Assembly (NCBI GenBank): GCA_003254885.1
Contig: QANT01004925.1
Location: forward strand, 1 to 39,602
Length of the DNA stretch: 39,602 bases
Origin: Purshia tridentata
Taxonomy: Eukaryota; Streptophyta; Magnoliopsida; Rosales; Rosaceae
Direction: 5' to 3'
Shown here: positions 1-8,589 of the stretch, piece after piece
How the letters are laid out: every line of letters starts with the position of its first letter
Numbering within the stretch: the first letter of the stretch is position 1
Position numbers and translations under genes: made by a program
The notes under the pieces: generated by a model
Told to the model about the DNA's origin: nothing
Seen by the model: the letters and a program-made list of their open reading frames with translations, nothing else
The model's database searches: none

Positions 1-1242
1 TTTATGAAAAATACCAATAATATAATCTTAAAAAGCAGAAAGGCCGGATCCGTGTTTGAATGCTCTTTAGAGTTTAGATGCTAATTCGTGCATTCAAACT
101 CTGAATTTTTCTCTCCTACGGATAGAACTTACGGGCAAAAAAGGGCTCTCTCACACTAGTCGGTGGGCCCCTCTTACACTGACCAGTAGACCCCTCCTGC
201 ATTCTCTTGTTCCGCACAAGATAAACACTCTTCAAACTCTTACCCCATATATTTTTTTAACAAATTGAACTCTGAATGCATAAAATTACACAACTTTAAC
301 GACGTGAAAGTTACATTTCCCTTATTATTTGTTAATATTTCATTTAGAGTTTACATTGTACTCTCTAAAGTTTTTTTAAGTGCAAATAGAAACGGATTCG
401 GTGTTCCGAAAAGTCCTCTAACATTGCTGAGCACCCTTTCACTTTGCTGCATAATTTATCTCAAGTACAATCAAGAATTTGACAACAAAACAGAATTTTG
501 GGGTGTGAAAGTAAAGTCACCTAATCATATCATCTGAATCAAATCCGATTTCCCTATGTCGAATTCAGGTATAAATTGCACACAAGTGATCTGTACTTTT
601 AAGTGCTAAAAGTAATTAATGCATTTGATAACAATGTAAATCATAACCATAATCTTAATTAGCTAATAGAAGTTCAAGACTTTCAGAAGTTGGTCGCCAC
701 CATCCATGTGGGGAACTAATCAGGAGCTCAGCACACCAATTAAGACTGTCATTAACATGAAAATATGTATATTCTTTCTAAGTGTCTGCAGCAAAGTCCA
801 TAAAATGTTTCACAGGGTAAATGTAGATCAAATGAGCTTGTAAGAAATTGTTTTTGTACTAGAAATATAAATTTATGACAGTCTTCCGTTCATGCAACTT
901 AAAAAAAAATTACTTTCTAAAGTGTTCACTCTTTCTAGCTGAACACATGATGCAGTGACCATGGAGACAACAAGTGCAAATGCATTGACAAGATTAGCAA
1001 AATTGAAATCTATTTATTCGAATCTTCTTAATTTAACCCTTTGAAAGATGCAGCATTACCAGAAAATTGCGCATGAACTTCTTTCAAAGATGCTAATAAC
1101 GTCTATGTGTTTTCTTAAAGGATTAAATATGTATGGCAAATAACAAGACTTTCAAATTCGCTATCATTTTTCTTCTCACCAACTCTGTTGGCAGCTAAAA
1201 AGAACCTTTGAGATGTGCTCATGCAATTGATATGAATCGGCC
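1..1242. other. Intergenic, no gene recognised
   Basis: No exon-like coding stretch with a recognisable domain is visible. A 90-codon open frame at 265-537 has no recognisable motif and a composition like the surrounding AT-rich DNA. The part from about 42 to 405 has GC-richer ends (GGCCGGATCCGTG near 42 and CGGATTCGGTGTTCCG near 392) and internal palindromes such as the one around 342-372, which would suit an old MITE, but I cannot define its ends or a target duplication. Confidence 0.4.
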
Positions 1243-1566
1243 AGCAAGCAAACAACTGTGAGCATGATGCAGCCAAAAATTACACTTGAGATGTATTTTG
1301 CAAAGAATTTGACACCATAAAAGAACCTTTGGGTGGAAAAGGTCACAAGTTATATAATAATCAATCCTTAGGTTGCAAATGAATATTCAGCTACCAAAAC
1401 ACAGGGATTTGAAGATTAGGAGCCATATTCAGCTACCAAAATGGAAAACCCATATGCCCAATTTCCCAGACAAAACGCTACAATTTCCCGATCACTCTAA
1501 TTCTATTGAGAAGTTCTCCCAATCACAATTGAAACAAAGGGATTTGAAGATCAGAAGCAGTGAATA

Positions 1567-1738
1567 GAAAGGACCCAATTTACCTGAAAGCAGCTATCGC
1601 AGACAAGTCGTGAGAAATTGAGAATGGTGGGGGTTGCTGAGATTTGGCAGTGGAAAGGACCCAATTTACCTGAAAGCAGCTATCGCAGAAAAGTCGTGAG
1701 AAATTGAGAATGGTGGGGGTTGCTGAGATTTGGCAGTG
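1567..1738. repeat. 86 bp tandem repeat, two copies
   Basis: Two head-to-tail copies of an 86 bp unit (1567-1652 and 1653-1738) differ at a single position (AGACAAGTC versus AGAAAAGTC). The right arm has one copy only (around 7680-7775, reversed). Read on the minus strand the unit ends in TTTCAG followed by GTAAAT, the same sequence that looks like the first-exon donor of ASCH copy 1 at 7751-7762. The duplication therefore copied a presumed 5' UTR exon end and its donor site after the arms formed. Confidence 0.85.
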
Positions 1739-1824
1739 GGCATAGTGGCAAGGCAAATGGGCTTTTGCGTTGGTCATTGCTTCGTCTCATGGATTGCCAA
1801 AGCTTCTCAGCCCAATATATTCAA

Positions 1825-1867
1825 GTCCCACATCGTAAAAATAAGAGTTCTATTAACACTTTAAATA
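1825..1867 (+). promoter_or_regulatory. USE plus TATA-like box, Pol III spacing (left copy)
   Basis: GTCCCACATCG at 1825-1835 is an exact match to the plant snRNA upstream sequence element (RTCCCACATCG). TTTAAATA at 1860-1867 follows after 24 bp. In plant small RNA genes this shorter spacing is the Pol III arrangement, while Pol II snRNA genes have about ten more. The same two boxes with the same 24 bp gap occur in the right arm. The box sequence also turns up by itself in plant LTRs, so the evidence is the combination with the TATA and the downstream T run. Confidence 0.55.
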
Positions 1868-1889
1868 GTGTTGTGCTTTCAAACGTTCA

Positions 1890-2092
1890 CCCTCGTGGTA
1901 CAGATCCAAGCGAGAAGTGGGTCCGGTTCTCCATTTAAGCTATGGGGCCGAACCTAATTGAGCTTTGGGCTTCATTTAAAGCCCTTCTAAAATTAATAAA
2001 AGCTGTAAATGGTTTGGGCCCCGTGGCTCATATTTAACTATTAAAGTAGAGCCCTCGTGTGGCCCACTTCTCAGCAGAACCCAAATTTTTTT
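1890..2092 (+). ncRNA. Candidate Pol III structured RNA, left copy
   Basis: This is a predicted transcript of about 200 nt starting roughly 23 bp after the TATA-like box and ending at a run of nine T (2086-2094), a Pol III-type terminator. It can fold as nested helices: H1 1912-1923 with 2061-2072 (12 pairs, one G-U); H2 1938-1949 with 2017-2028 (12 pairs, two G-U); H3 1961-1966 with 1999-2004; H4 1967-1972 with 1979-1984 around a six-base loop. The right-arm copy differs at about nine positions in 195. Two fall in H2 and keep pairing (U-G to C-G, G-C to G-U); a third, at 1950, turns a G-G mismatch into C-G. I do not recognise the family: it is not U6, U6atac, U3 or 7SL by sequence, and no telomere-template motif is present. 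Transcription is inferred, not shown. Confidence 0.45.
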
Positions 2093-2846
2093 TTGCTATT
2101 TTGTTCTCTTTAATATTATTTAACAAGTTTCTAAGCAACTTTTTGTTTGTTTGTTTTCAATAACTATCCAAACTCTCACCCTAATTAAATTTTTGTTTTG
2201 GTTTTCAATATCAAATAAAATATCAACAAATTTCTAAACATTTTTAATTTCTTCCAAAACCCCTACCCTATTTTCTCTTGTTTTTTAATTTTAAAAAAAC
2301 CATTAAAAAATTTCCAACACATTTATTTTCTTCCAAACTAATTCTCAAAAGCCCTTCCCCATTCTCCTTGTATACTATGTAGAGTTCCTCGAACTTCAAC
2401 AATGCTAGAACTACCAATCCTTTAATTTAAAGAGAAAATCATAGGACCAATAAGTATTCCTCTGTTCCTCGAGCAATTGGTATGAATGATCTCAACTCCC
2501 TGAATTTCTCTTTTTATTTTTTTCCATGCATATAACAAGTTTTGAAGTTCGATAACTATTTATATTGAGGGTATCATGGTCTTTCAAGTGCAAATGAAGT
2601 TATAAATGTTATAATTTTCTGTCAAGGCTAAACAAGTAAGTTAAGCCCCAAAGAAGTTATTTAGTGTACTTTTCCATGTCTTAAATATAACATGTGCTTC
2701 GCACTTGATTCCTTTCTATTTTTCATCTTCTTAGGACCACACGTAATTAAGCCTGGTCCCTTATTGCAATACATTTTCTATTCCAATTTTGTTCAAGAAG
2801 GCAATGTGACAACTACCAAAGCTTAGATGATATATATAGGTGTAAG

Positions 2847-3131
2847 TAGGGGTGGAAATGGGTCAGTTTTATCAGGCTATTATTGGCCAACCAACCTATT
2901 ATCGGGCGGTCGATAATTCAACTAACATCTGACCTACCAAATCCGGTCGATAATACCAACCAACCCATCAAAGTTGCTTTGGAGTTGTGGAAATTCATCA
3001 ATTATCGGTCTATTTGTACCACCTATATCGGCCTTATTGCCTTATCAGTCTTATCAATCTTATCGGCCTAATCGCCTTATCAGTCTTATCGACAACCGAC
3101 CTACATTCGAACCAAGCCATTCACACCACTA
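2847..3131. mobile_element. hAT-like MITE with 8 bp target duplication
   Basis: A 285 bp insertion is flanked by GGTGTAAG on both sides (2839-2846 and 3132-3139). The element begins TAGGGGTGGAA and ends in CACACCACTA, which are imperfect inverted ends of hAT type. The right arm of the inverted duplication has the uninterrupted site with a single GGTGTAAG, so the insertion happened after the arms separated. Inside, short CTTATC/GCCTTATC units recur between about 3020 and 3095. There is no coding capacity. Confidence 0.8.
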
Positions 3132-3372
3132 GGTGTAAGACTACTTTCATTTTTAAGCATAGGGTGGTGATCACATCCACTAGTCTCTCATCAATTTGCC
3201 TTTTTCAGTTTGCTTGAATTAGTTTTTCTTGTAACAACTATTCAGTAACTCAATTTTGACATTGGTTTTGGTTTTCGGAGTTAACTTGTTTTGTCGCGGC
3301 ACAAAAAATTAAGTTCTGCTATTTAAAATAAGAAACTTTACTATTACTAATCATTTGAAGTATACATATGAA

Positions 3373-4017
3373 TACATTTGAAAAAGTAAACAATAAATTA
3401 CTTTTCTATTTACATTTCCATGTTTGAATTGTGTGAGAATTGGAAATAAAAAGTGTAAGTTTCTTAATTATATCCTTATTTATTATTTAGTTAAGGAATG
3501 ACAATAGAGATGACATTTAAAAATAATAGGAGAGTTATTTTTGTCCAAAAAATAAGCGATAAATGTTTTTTCAAGAGAAAGAAAAACAAAATCCAAGCTG
3601 GAACAAGGGTTTTATTTTTCTCCCAGTAAAAGCATCAGATCTCTTTGGGCCATGAATTGATTTTCCTTCTATGTACTTACCAAACGTAGAAACGAAGTTG
3701 ATTTCTTATTCTCAAGCCTCCAAAACTAAACCAAATGGGCCGTAAAGGCTTAATTAGTTAAGGAAAACTCTCGGAGATCCTTTCTCCATAATGACGATGA
3801 TGAGAGGACAATATTTACTTATTAACGTTGAAATGAAGAGTAAACTATAGACCCAACATGGAATTAATTCCTCCAAATTAAAATTGAAATCCATAGTTTT
3901 TCTAACATGTCTTAAAATTAAGAAAATAATAATTTCATATTTGAATACATCAAATTGGTTCAGAAACAAGCATGTTATTAAATCATCTAGCTAGCTTTTT
4001 CATTGTAGAAGCAAGGA
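3373..4017. other. Spacer between arms, no gene recognised
   Basis: AT-rich DNA between the left arm and the peptide gene. It presumably holds the 3' UTR and poly(A) site of the minus-strand peptide gene near its right end. I see no other exon, repeat or motif that I can support. Confidence 0.4.
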
Positions 4018-4605
4018 TTAATGAATGAAGTTTGATGATGAGTGACAATCAGAACATATGCAGTGTCCATCTCTGCATTTTGGGCACCATATAGGGTCGC
4101 AGGAGCAATCCTTGCAATCAGGGTCAGTAGAGCAGATCATCCAATAGTCATCTGTAGATCCTGCTAACTCTACCTCCACCTTCAGTTCTTCATTAATGGA
4201 ATCCATGCCCTCACCCTTGCTTGACAAACCTGCATTAATTGCATGCCACCTACTCAATATTTTCATTATACACTACACACACACACATATATATATATGT
4301 TCATTATAATGTTCAAAAATCCAAAATGATCGATAGAATCAAGAAAAAGATATGTCGCATGTTAATGACGATTTGGTTTAGTGGCATTTTGTTCATTTTC
4401 TTAGATCGAGGTGTTGAGCTCAAATTTTATGGATCACAGTCGTTGAAAACGAGAAGTAAATTAATACATGATATGCAACTAGTTATTGACATAGCTCGAA
4501 GTAGATAAGAGGTCATGGAATATATGGAAGGTGAGAAAGAGACTTACAAGAAGCAAACACAAGAAGGGCCACCAAGAGAGACAATTTGAGTGTGGCTTTC
4601 TCCAT
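4018..4605 (-). CDS. Small secreted cysteine-rich peptide, two exons
   Basis: The gene reads on the minus strand as exon 1 4605-4548 and exon 2 4229-4018, giving 89 residues. Exon 1 starts MEKATLKLS and is followed by a hydrophobic run (LLVALLVFAS), a clear secretory signal peptide. Its donor is TT/GTAAGT and the acceptor is ATGCAG/GT; the join falls inside a Cys codon and keeps frame. The mature part has an acidic stretch (KGEGMDSINEELKVEVEL) and then a Cys-rich C-terminal third with nine cysteines in the pattern C-x6-C-x2-C-x-C-x4-C-x2-C-x4-C-x-C-x2-C, ending SSSNFIH. The spacing is not one I can assign to defensins, lipid-transfer proteins, thionins or Bowman-Birk inhibitors. The likely location is apoplast or vacuole, with a signalling, defence or metal-binding role possible but unproven. 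It lies in the spacer of the inverted duplication. Confidence 0.7.
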
Positions 4606-4700
4606 TTTTTTGGGAAGTTTTATATTCTTAGACAATGTAATGATGTCTTGTGTATGATGAATGTTTAGGGGTTTGAATGCACAATTAATATCTATATGTA

Positions 4701-4708
4701 TTTATATA
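4701..4708 (-). promoter_or_regulatory. TATA box of the cysteine-rich peptide gene
   Basis: TATATAAA read on the minus strand, about 95 bp upstream of the peptide start codon at 4605. This is a sensible distance for a short 5' UTR. No competing TATA lies closer. Confidence 0.5.
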
Positions 4709-5100
4709 CTAATTAAGGAAAATTAATTTGGAAAATCTCATCCGTAGAACTAATTTGGAAAGCTAATTTAGTACATGCACTCAATATTTTTGAATAGTCC
4801 CAAGATAAATCTATGCATTCACAAAACAATTTAGGATTAGTAATTACATATTCTACAAAATTAATGGTCAATCGATTCTTGTCATTTAGAGACAAATTCT
4901 TTGCATGTAAATTTCAGTTTTCCTTAAAATTTCAAAGGCGTGTTCATGTATATGTGCAAGGTTTTGCAATATCTCAAGGCCAATTCTGAAATACAAAAAT
5001 AAAATAAAATTTATGCCAGTTTTGGAAAAGAAATTAAAAAATAAATATATTTCCCAATCTTTTAGATAAAACAATATAAAGAGGAACGAAAGCAAACCTG
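4709..5100. other. Upstream flank of peptide gene, nothing else seen
   Basis: AT-rich sequence holding the distal promoter of the peptide gene. Short open frames here have no recognisable features. Confidence 0.4.
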
Positions 5101-5239
5101 GGCGTAGTAGCCAAGTTGATTAGAGCAGTGTGCTGCCCTTTTTGCATTCAAATTCGAATCTTCTTTCTCAGTAATTTAGATTAGACTAATAGTTTAGAAT
5201 ATCGATAAAATAAAAAAAATAAACAAATAAATAAATAAA
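5101..5239 (+). mobile_element. tRNA-derived SINE-like element
   Basis: GGCGTAG is followed by TAGCCAAGTTGATTAGAG, which lines up with a tRNA acceptor strand and internal A box. AAATTCGAATC about 33 bp further on resembles a B box. The tRNA-like part is followed by unrelated sequence and an A-rich tail (AAATAAA repeats to 5239). The 3' half does not pair with the acceptor strand, so it is not a tRNA gene. A possible target duplication (ATAAAGAGGA) lies somewhat before the start and after the tail, but the left copy is about 18 bp from the element, so I do not rely on it. Confidence 0.45.
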
Positions 5240-5483
5240 GAGGATCATATATGAATATTAATGAAGAGCACCATGATTTACTCACCTACATACTCGGTAC
5301 TCCTAATTACAATCATTTTTGGAAAAGTCTTTTTTTTTTTTNTTTTTTTTTTGGCACACACACAAATAAAATATATATAATTCAAATAATGAATAGTACG
5401 TTTTCTTATTTTAAATAGCATAACCTAATTTTGTGCCATGAAAAAATAAGTTAACCCGAAAAACTCAAAACTAATGTCAAAAT

Positions 5484-5630
5484 TGAGTTAATGAATAGTT
5501 GTTACAAGGAAAATTGATTCAAGCAAATTGATGCGAGAATAGTGGATGCGATCAACACCCTATGCTCTTCAATGAAAGTAGTCTTACACCTATACCATTT
5601 AAGCTTTGGGAGTTGTCACATTGCCTTCTT
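5484..5630. repeat. Duplicated flank left of an N (copy at 6080-6222)
   Basis: From TTAATGAATAGTTG to GCCTTCTT this block is repeated at 6080-6222 with only two differences (GTGGATGCG versus GTGGATTTG). It ends at the single N at 5631. The left arm of the inverted duplication has this sequence once. The simplest reading is two overlapping contigs from different haplotypes placed side by side, one without and one with the adjacent MITE. Confidence 0.75.
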
Positions 5631-5631
5631 N

Positions 5632-6079
5632 ACAATTTAAGAATTGAAATATATGATTAAAAATAAAAAAAGTCGTCGGAGGGTGGCCGGAAAAGTCACT
5701 GGAAAGTTGCCAGAGGTGGCCGGAAAAGTCATAGGAAAGTCGCCGGAGGTGGCCGGAAAAGTCACCAGAAAGTCGCCGGCGGTGGCCGGAAAAATCGCCG
5801 AAAAGTCGCCGGAGGGTGGTGGGCGGTGGTCGCCGGCAATTGTGGCCGGAGGTGAGGGAAAGAGAGAGAGAGTAGGATGGTGGGATTTCAAATGGTGGGA
5901 TTTCAAATACCTAGTTGGAGAAGGTATTTAAAATTCATGAATTTAGCCCTTTCAAATCCATCTTGGATTTGGGCCAAATCCAAATACACTCCTCTGAATT
6001 ATTCCAAATAGGTGGATTTGAATTTGGAGAGCTCAAATCCAAATCAAAATTCAAATCACCCCTTATCCAAACAGGGCCT
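5632..6079. mobile_element. Right part of a PIF/Harbinger-like MITE with 33 bp repeats
   Basis: The right end reads CCAAACAGGGCC and is followed directly by TTA. Read in reverse it starts GGCCCTGTTTGG, the usual terminal sequence of plant PIF/Harbinger MITEs, which duplicate TTA or TAA. The copy without the element has a single TTA at that point. The left terminus is missing: the sequence starts abruptly after the N at 5631. Within it, 5682-5813 is four head-to-tail 33 bp units beginning GGTGGCCGGAAAA. They are open in both directions because 33 is a multiple of three, but the peptides are low-complexity and not gene-like. Confidence 0.6.
5682..5813. repeat. 33 bp tandem repeat, four copies
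   Basis: Four units of 33 bp, each starting GGTGGCCGGAAAA and ending GTCGCCGG or GTTGCCAG, far more GC-rich than the surrounding DNA. They are internal to the Harbinger-like MITE. Confidence 0.8.
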
Positions 6080-6241
6080 TAATGAATAGTTGTTACAAGG
6101 AAAATTGATTCAAGCAAATTGATGCGAGAATAGTGGATTTGATCAACACCCTATGCTCTTCAATGAAAGTAGTCTTACACCTATACCATTTAAGCTTTGG
6201 GAGTTGTCACATTGCCTTCTTGATCTCACTTGAATAAAAAA

Positions 6242-6608
6242 TTTTGGGTTAAATATGTTTTTAGTCTTTGTGTTTTGCTCCAAAAAGAAAATTTAGTTCT
6301 CGTGATTTTAAAATTTCAATTTTGGTTCTTGGTTTTTACTCTAAAAAAAAATTTAATTCTCATGGTTTCAAAATTTTGATTTTAGTCCTTAAGTTTTCAT
6401 TCGTTAACAATTTTGGTTCTGGAACATTTATATATATCACTATGAACTAAACATATATATATATATATATAACCTTGCCAATGACTATTGAAGGACTAAA
6501 TTTGTTAACAAACGAAAACCTAAAAACCAAAATCGAAATTTTAAAACTACGATGACCAAATTTATTTTTAAAGTAAAACACAATGACCAACAACATATTT
6601 AATCCAAA
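6242..6608. mobile_element. MITE with inverted ends, about 365 bp
   Basis: The left end TTTTGGGTTAAATATGTT matches the right end read in reverse (TTTTGGATTAAATATGTT). The halves are partly self-complementary (AGTCTTTGTG near 6272 against its reversed form near 6585). It includes an (AT)n run at 6451-6470. The left arm lacks it, so it inserted after the inverted duplication. The flanks are A/T-rich and the target duplication cannot be read safely. The ends resemble those of Mutator-type MITEs. Confidence 0.65.
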
Positions 6609-7317
6609 AATTTATTGCAGTAAGAGATACAAGCTTAACTTCGTTAGTGCCTAAGAAGATGAAAATACCCTTAAGAAAGGAATCAAGTGCGAAGCACGTG
6701 TTATATTTTAAACATGGAAAATTACACTAAATAAGTTCTTTTTGTGCTTTGAAAAAAAAAAAAAAATTCGAGGAAGTTGAGTTGAGATCATGGACTACAA
6801 TTGCTAAAGGAAGTCATTGACCACAAGGGGGTTTTAATTGTTCTATTGTTTCTATGATTTTCTCTTTTCTCTTTAAATTAAAGGATTAGTGAATTTAACA
6901 TTGTTGATGTTCATAGAGTGCCTAGGGAGAATAAGAAAGGGGTTTTGAGAACTATTTTAGAAGAAAATAAAATTTTTTAGAAATTTGTTATTTTTTTATC
7001 TGATATTGAAAATACCAAAACAAAAATATTGGTGAGACTTTTGATAGTTATTGAAAAACAAACAAACAAAAATTATTTAGAAACTTGTTAAATATTAAAG
7101 AGAACAAAATAGCAAAAAAATTTGGAAGAAAATAAAAATGTTTAGAAATTTGTTAATATATTATTTGATATTGAAAAACCAAAACAAAAAAATTGGTGTT
7201 TCTTCTATATTAAAAATATAAAAAAATTAATTAGGGGTGAGAGTTTTGATATTTATTGAAAAAACAAACAAAACAAACAATGTTTAAACTTGTTAAATAT
7301 TAAAGAGAACAAAATAG

Positions 7318-7520
7318 AAAAAAAATTTGGTTCTGCTGAGAAGTGGGCCGCACAAGGGCTCTACTTTTATAGTTAAATATGAGCCACGGAGCCCAAACCA
7401 TTTACAGCTTTTATTAATTTTAGAAGGGCTTTAAATGAAGCCCAAAGCTCAATTAGGTTGGGCCCCGTAGCTTTAATGGAGAACCGGACCCACTTCTCGC
7501 TTGGATCTGTACCACAAGGG
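7318..7520 (-). ncRNA. Candidate Pol III structured RNA, right copy
   Basis: Minus-strand twin of the unit at 1890-2092: same order of boxes, same nested helices and a terminator of eight T (A run 7318-7325 on the plus strand). About 95% identical to the left copy over 195 bp. H2 is stronger here: the mismatch of the left copy is a C-G pair, so the helix runs on as CCCAACC against GGTTTGGG with one bulged base. It is divergent from, and about 100-200 bp away from, the presumed start of ASCH copy 1, so the two may share a promoter region. Both RNA units point toward the spacer. The family is unknown and expression is not shown. Confidence 0.45.
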
Positions 7521-7542
7521 TGAAAGTTTGAAAGCACAAGGG

Positions 7543-7585
7543 TATTTAAAGTGATAATAGAACATCTTATTTTACGATGTGGGAC
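7543..7585 (-). promoter_or_regulatory. USE plus TATA-like box, Pol III spacing (right copy)
   Basis: On the minus strand GTCCCACATCG (7585-7575) and TTTAAATA (7550-7543) are separated by 24 bp, exactly as in the left arm, although the intervening bases differ at several positions. Keeping both boxes and the gap while the spacer sequence drifts suggests selection, but the arms are recent enough that chance cannot be excluded. Confidence 0.55.
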
Positions 7586-7756
7586 TTTGACTATATTGGG
7601 CTGAGAAGCTTTTGGCAATCCATGAGACGAAGCAATGACCAACGCAAAAGCCCATTTGGCTTGCGACTATGGCCACTGCCAAATCTCAGCAACCCCCACC
7701 ATTCTCACGCCTTTTCTGTGGGGGAGATGAAGATTTGATGCGAGAGCTGGTTTCAG

Positions 7757-8579
7757 GTAAATTGGGTCCTTTCTATGCACTGCTTCTGATCTTCAAATCC
7801 CTTTGTTTCAATTGTGATAGGGAGAAGTTATCAATAGAATTAGAGTGATCGGGAAATTGTAGAGTTTTGTCTGGGAAATTGGGCATATGGGTTTTCCATT
7901 TTGGTAGCTGACTATGGCTCTTAATCTTCAAATCCCTGTGTTTTGGTAGCTGAATATTCAACTGCAACCTAGGATTGACCTTTTCCACCCAAAGGTTCTA
8001 TTATGGTGTCAAATTCTCAATTGCAAAATACATCTCATGTGTAATTTTTGGCCGCATCATGCTCACAGTTGTTTGCTTGCTTGCTTTTCCAATCAAAGAT
8101 GGGATAGTGAATTCCAAAGGTCGTCTGCTAAGTGTTGCTTGAAATGGTTCGTTCGTAATCAATTGGTGCATTGGGAATAAAAGTTTTCATAACTTGCTGG
8201 TTAGCAGGATGTGGATCCATATTATTTGTGAGAAAATAGTAATGGATGAATTGTCTTATTTAACTTGAAAATAAGAAATTAAATATGCAGTTTAATTGAA
8301 ACTGGATTTTTTTTTTCCTGAAACTGGAATTTACTTTTAGATGCTGACATTGCATTTTAGAGAGGTATAGAAACCTGCTCTGTCTTGTTCTTTTTCATTT
8401 TTAATAGAATGGGCTGTAATTTGGGGCTGTTGCTAAAAGTACCATGGTTACACAAAAACCCTTCTATTTTCAGTTGTCAGATTTCTTATCTTCTCTATCA
8501 AATCAACTGTACAGTGTACAACAAATATTGATATGATTTATGTGAGAAACACTATTCAAGCTCTAACTCTAATACTCAG
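7757..8579 (+). other. Presumed 5' UTR intron of ASCH copy 1
   Basis: TTTCAG/GTAAAT at 7751-7762 is a good donor, and AATACTCAG ending at 8579 is an acceptor directly before GTGAAAGAAA and the ATG at 8590. The exon before it would run from roughly 7600 to 7756 and contains no in-frame coding need. The donor and upstream exon are duplicated in the left arm. Inferred from splice signals only. Confidence 0.4.
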
Positions 8580-8589
8580 GTGAAAGAAA

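Larger units (their letters stand above)
1243..3372 (+). repeat. Left arm of large inverted duplication
   Basis: This stretch matches the reverse complement of about 5371-8084. Outer ends meet at the motif AGCAAGCAAACAACTGTGAGC (left from 1243; right up to 8084); beyond it the flanks do not match. Inner ends fade near 3372 and 5371. Over 1373-1560 I count about eight differences in 180 bp. Middle parts (2100-2800) are looser, with many small indels in T-rich DNA. The arm contains a tandem 86 bp repeat, a Pol III-like RNA unit and a 285 bp hAT-like MITE that the right arm lacks. Its outer part equals the region of the right arm that seems to be the first exon and 5' UTR intron of ASCH copy 1, so the arm is a fragment of that gene region copied in opposite orientation. 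Confidence 0.85.
5371..8084 (-). repeat. Right arm of large inverted duplication
   Basis: Reverse-complement partner of 1243-3372. It is longer because it contains a MITE (6242-6608), a Harbinger-like MITE remnant (5632-6079) and a 143 bp stretch that occurs twice around the N at 5631. It carries the second Pol III-like RNA unit and the presumed first exon of ASCH copy 1. The outer end at 8084 lies inside that gene's apparent 5' UTR intron. Confidence 0.85.

Noticed and set aside
265..537. Small protein gene of 90 codons
   Set aside because: No motif, signal peptide or splice context, and it overlaps a MITE-like region.
1890..2092. Telomerase RNA or a classical snRNA/7SL gene
   Set aside because: The USE/TATA promoter would fit, but no CCCTAAA-type template of about 9-10 nt is present and none of the conserved U6, U6atac, U3 or 7SL sequences is found. 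Left as unknown ncRNA.
5101..5172. tRNA gene
   Set aside because: The A-box side aligns with a tRNA, but the 3' part does not pair with the acceptor strand and no anticodon stem forms; a SINE-like origin fits better.
5637..5931. Long open frames on both strands (89-95 codons)
   Set aside because: They are produced by a 33 bp tandem repeat whose length is a multiple of three. The peptides are low-complexity and lie inside a MITE.
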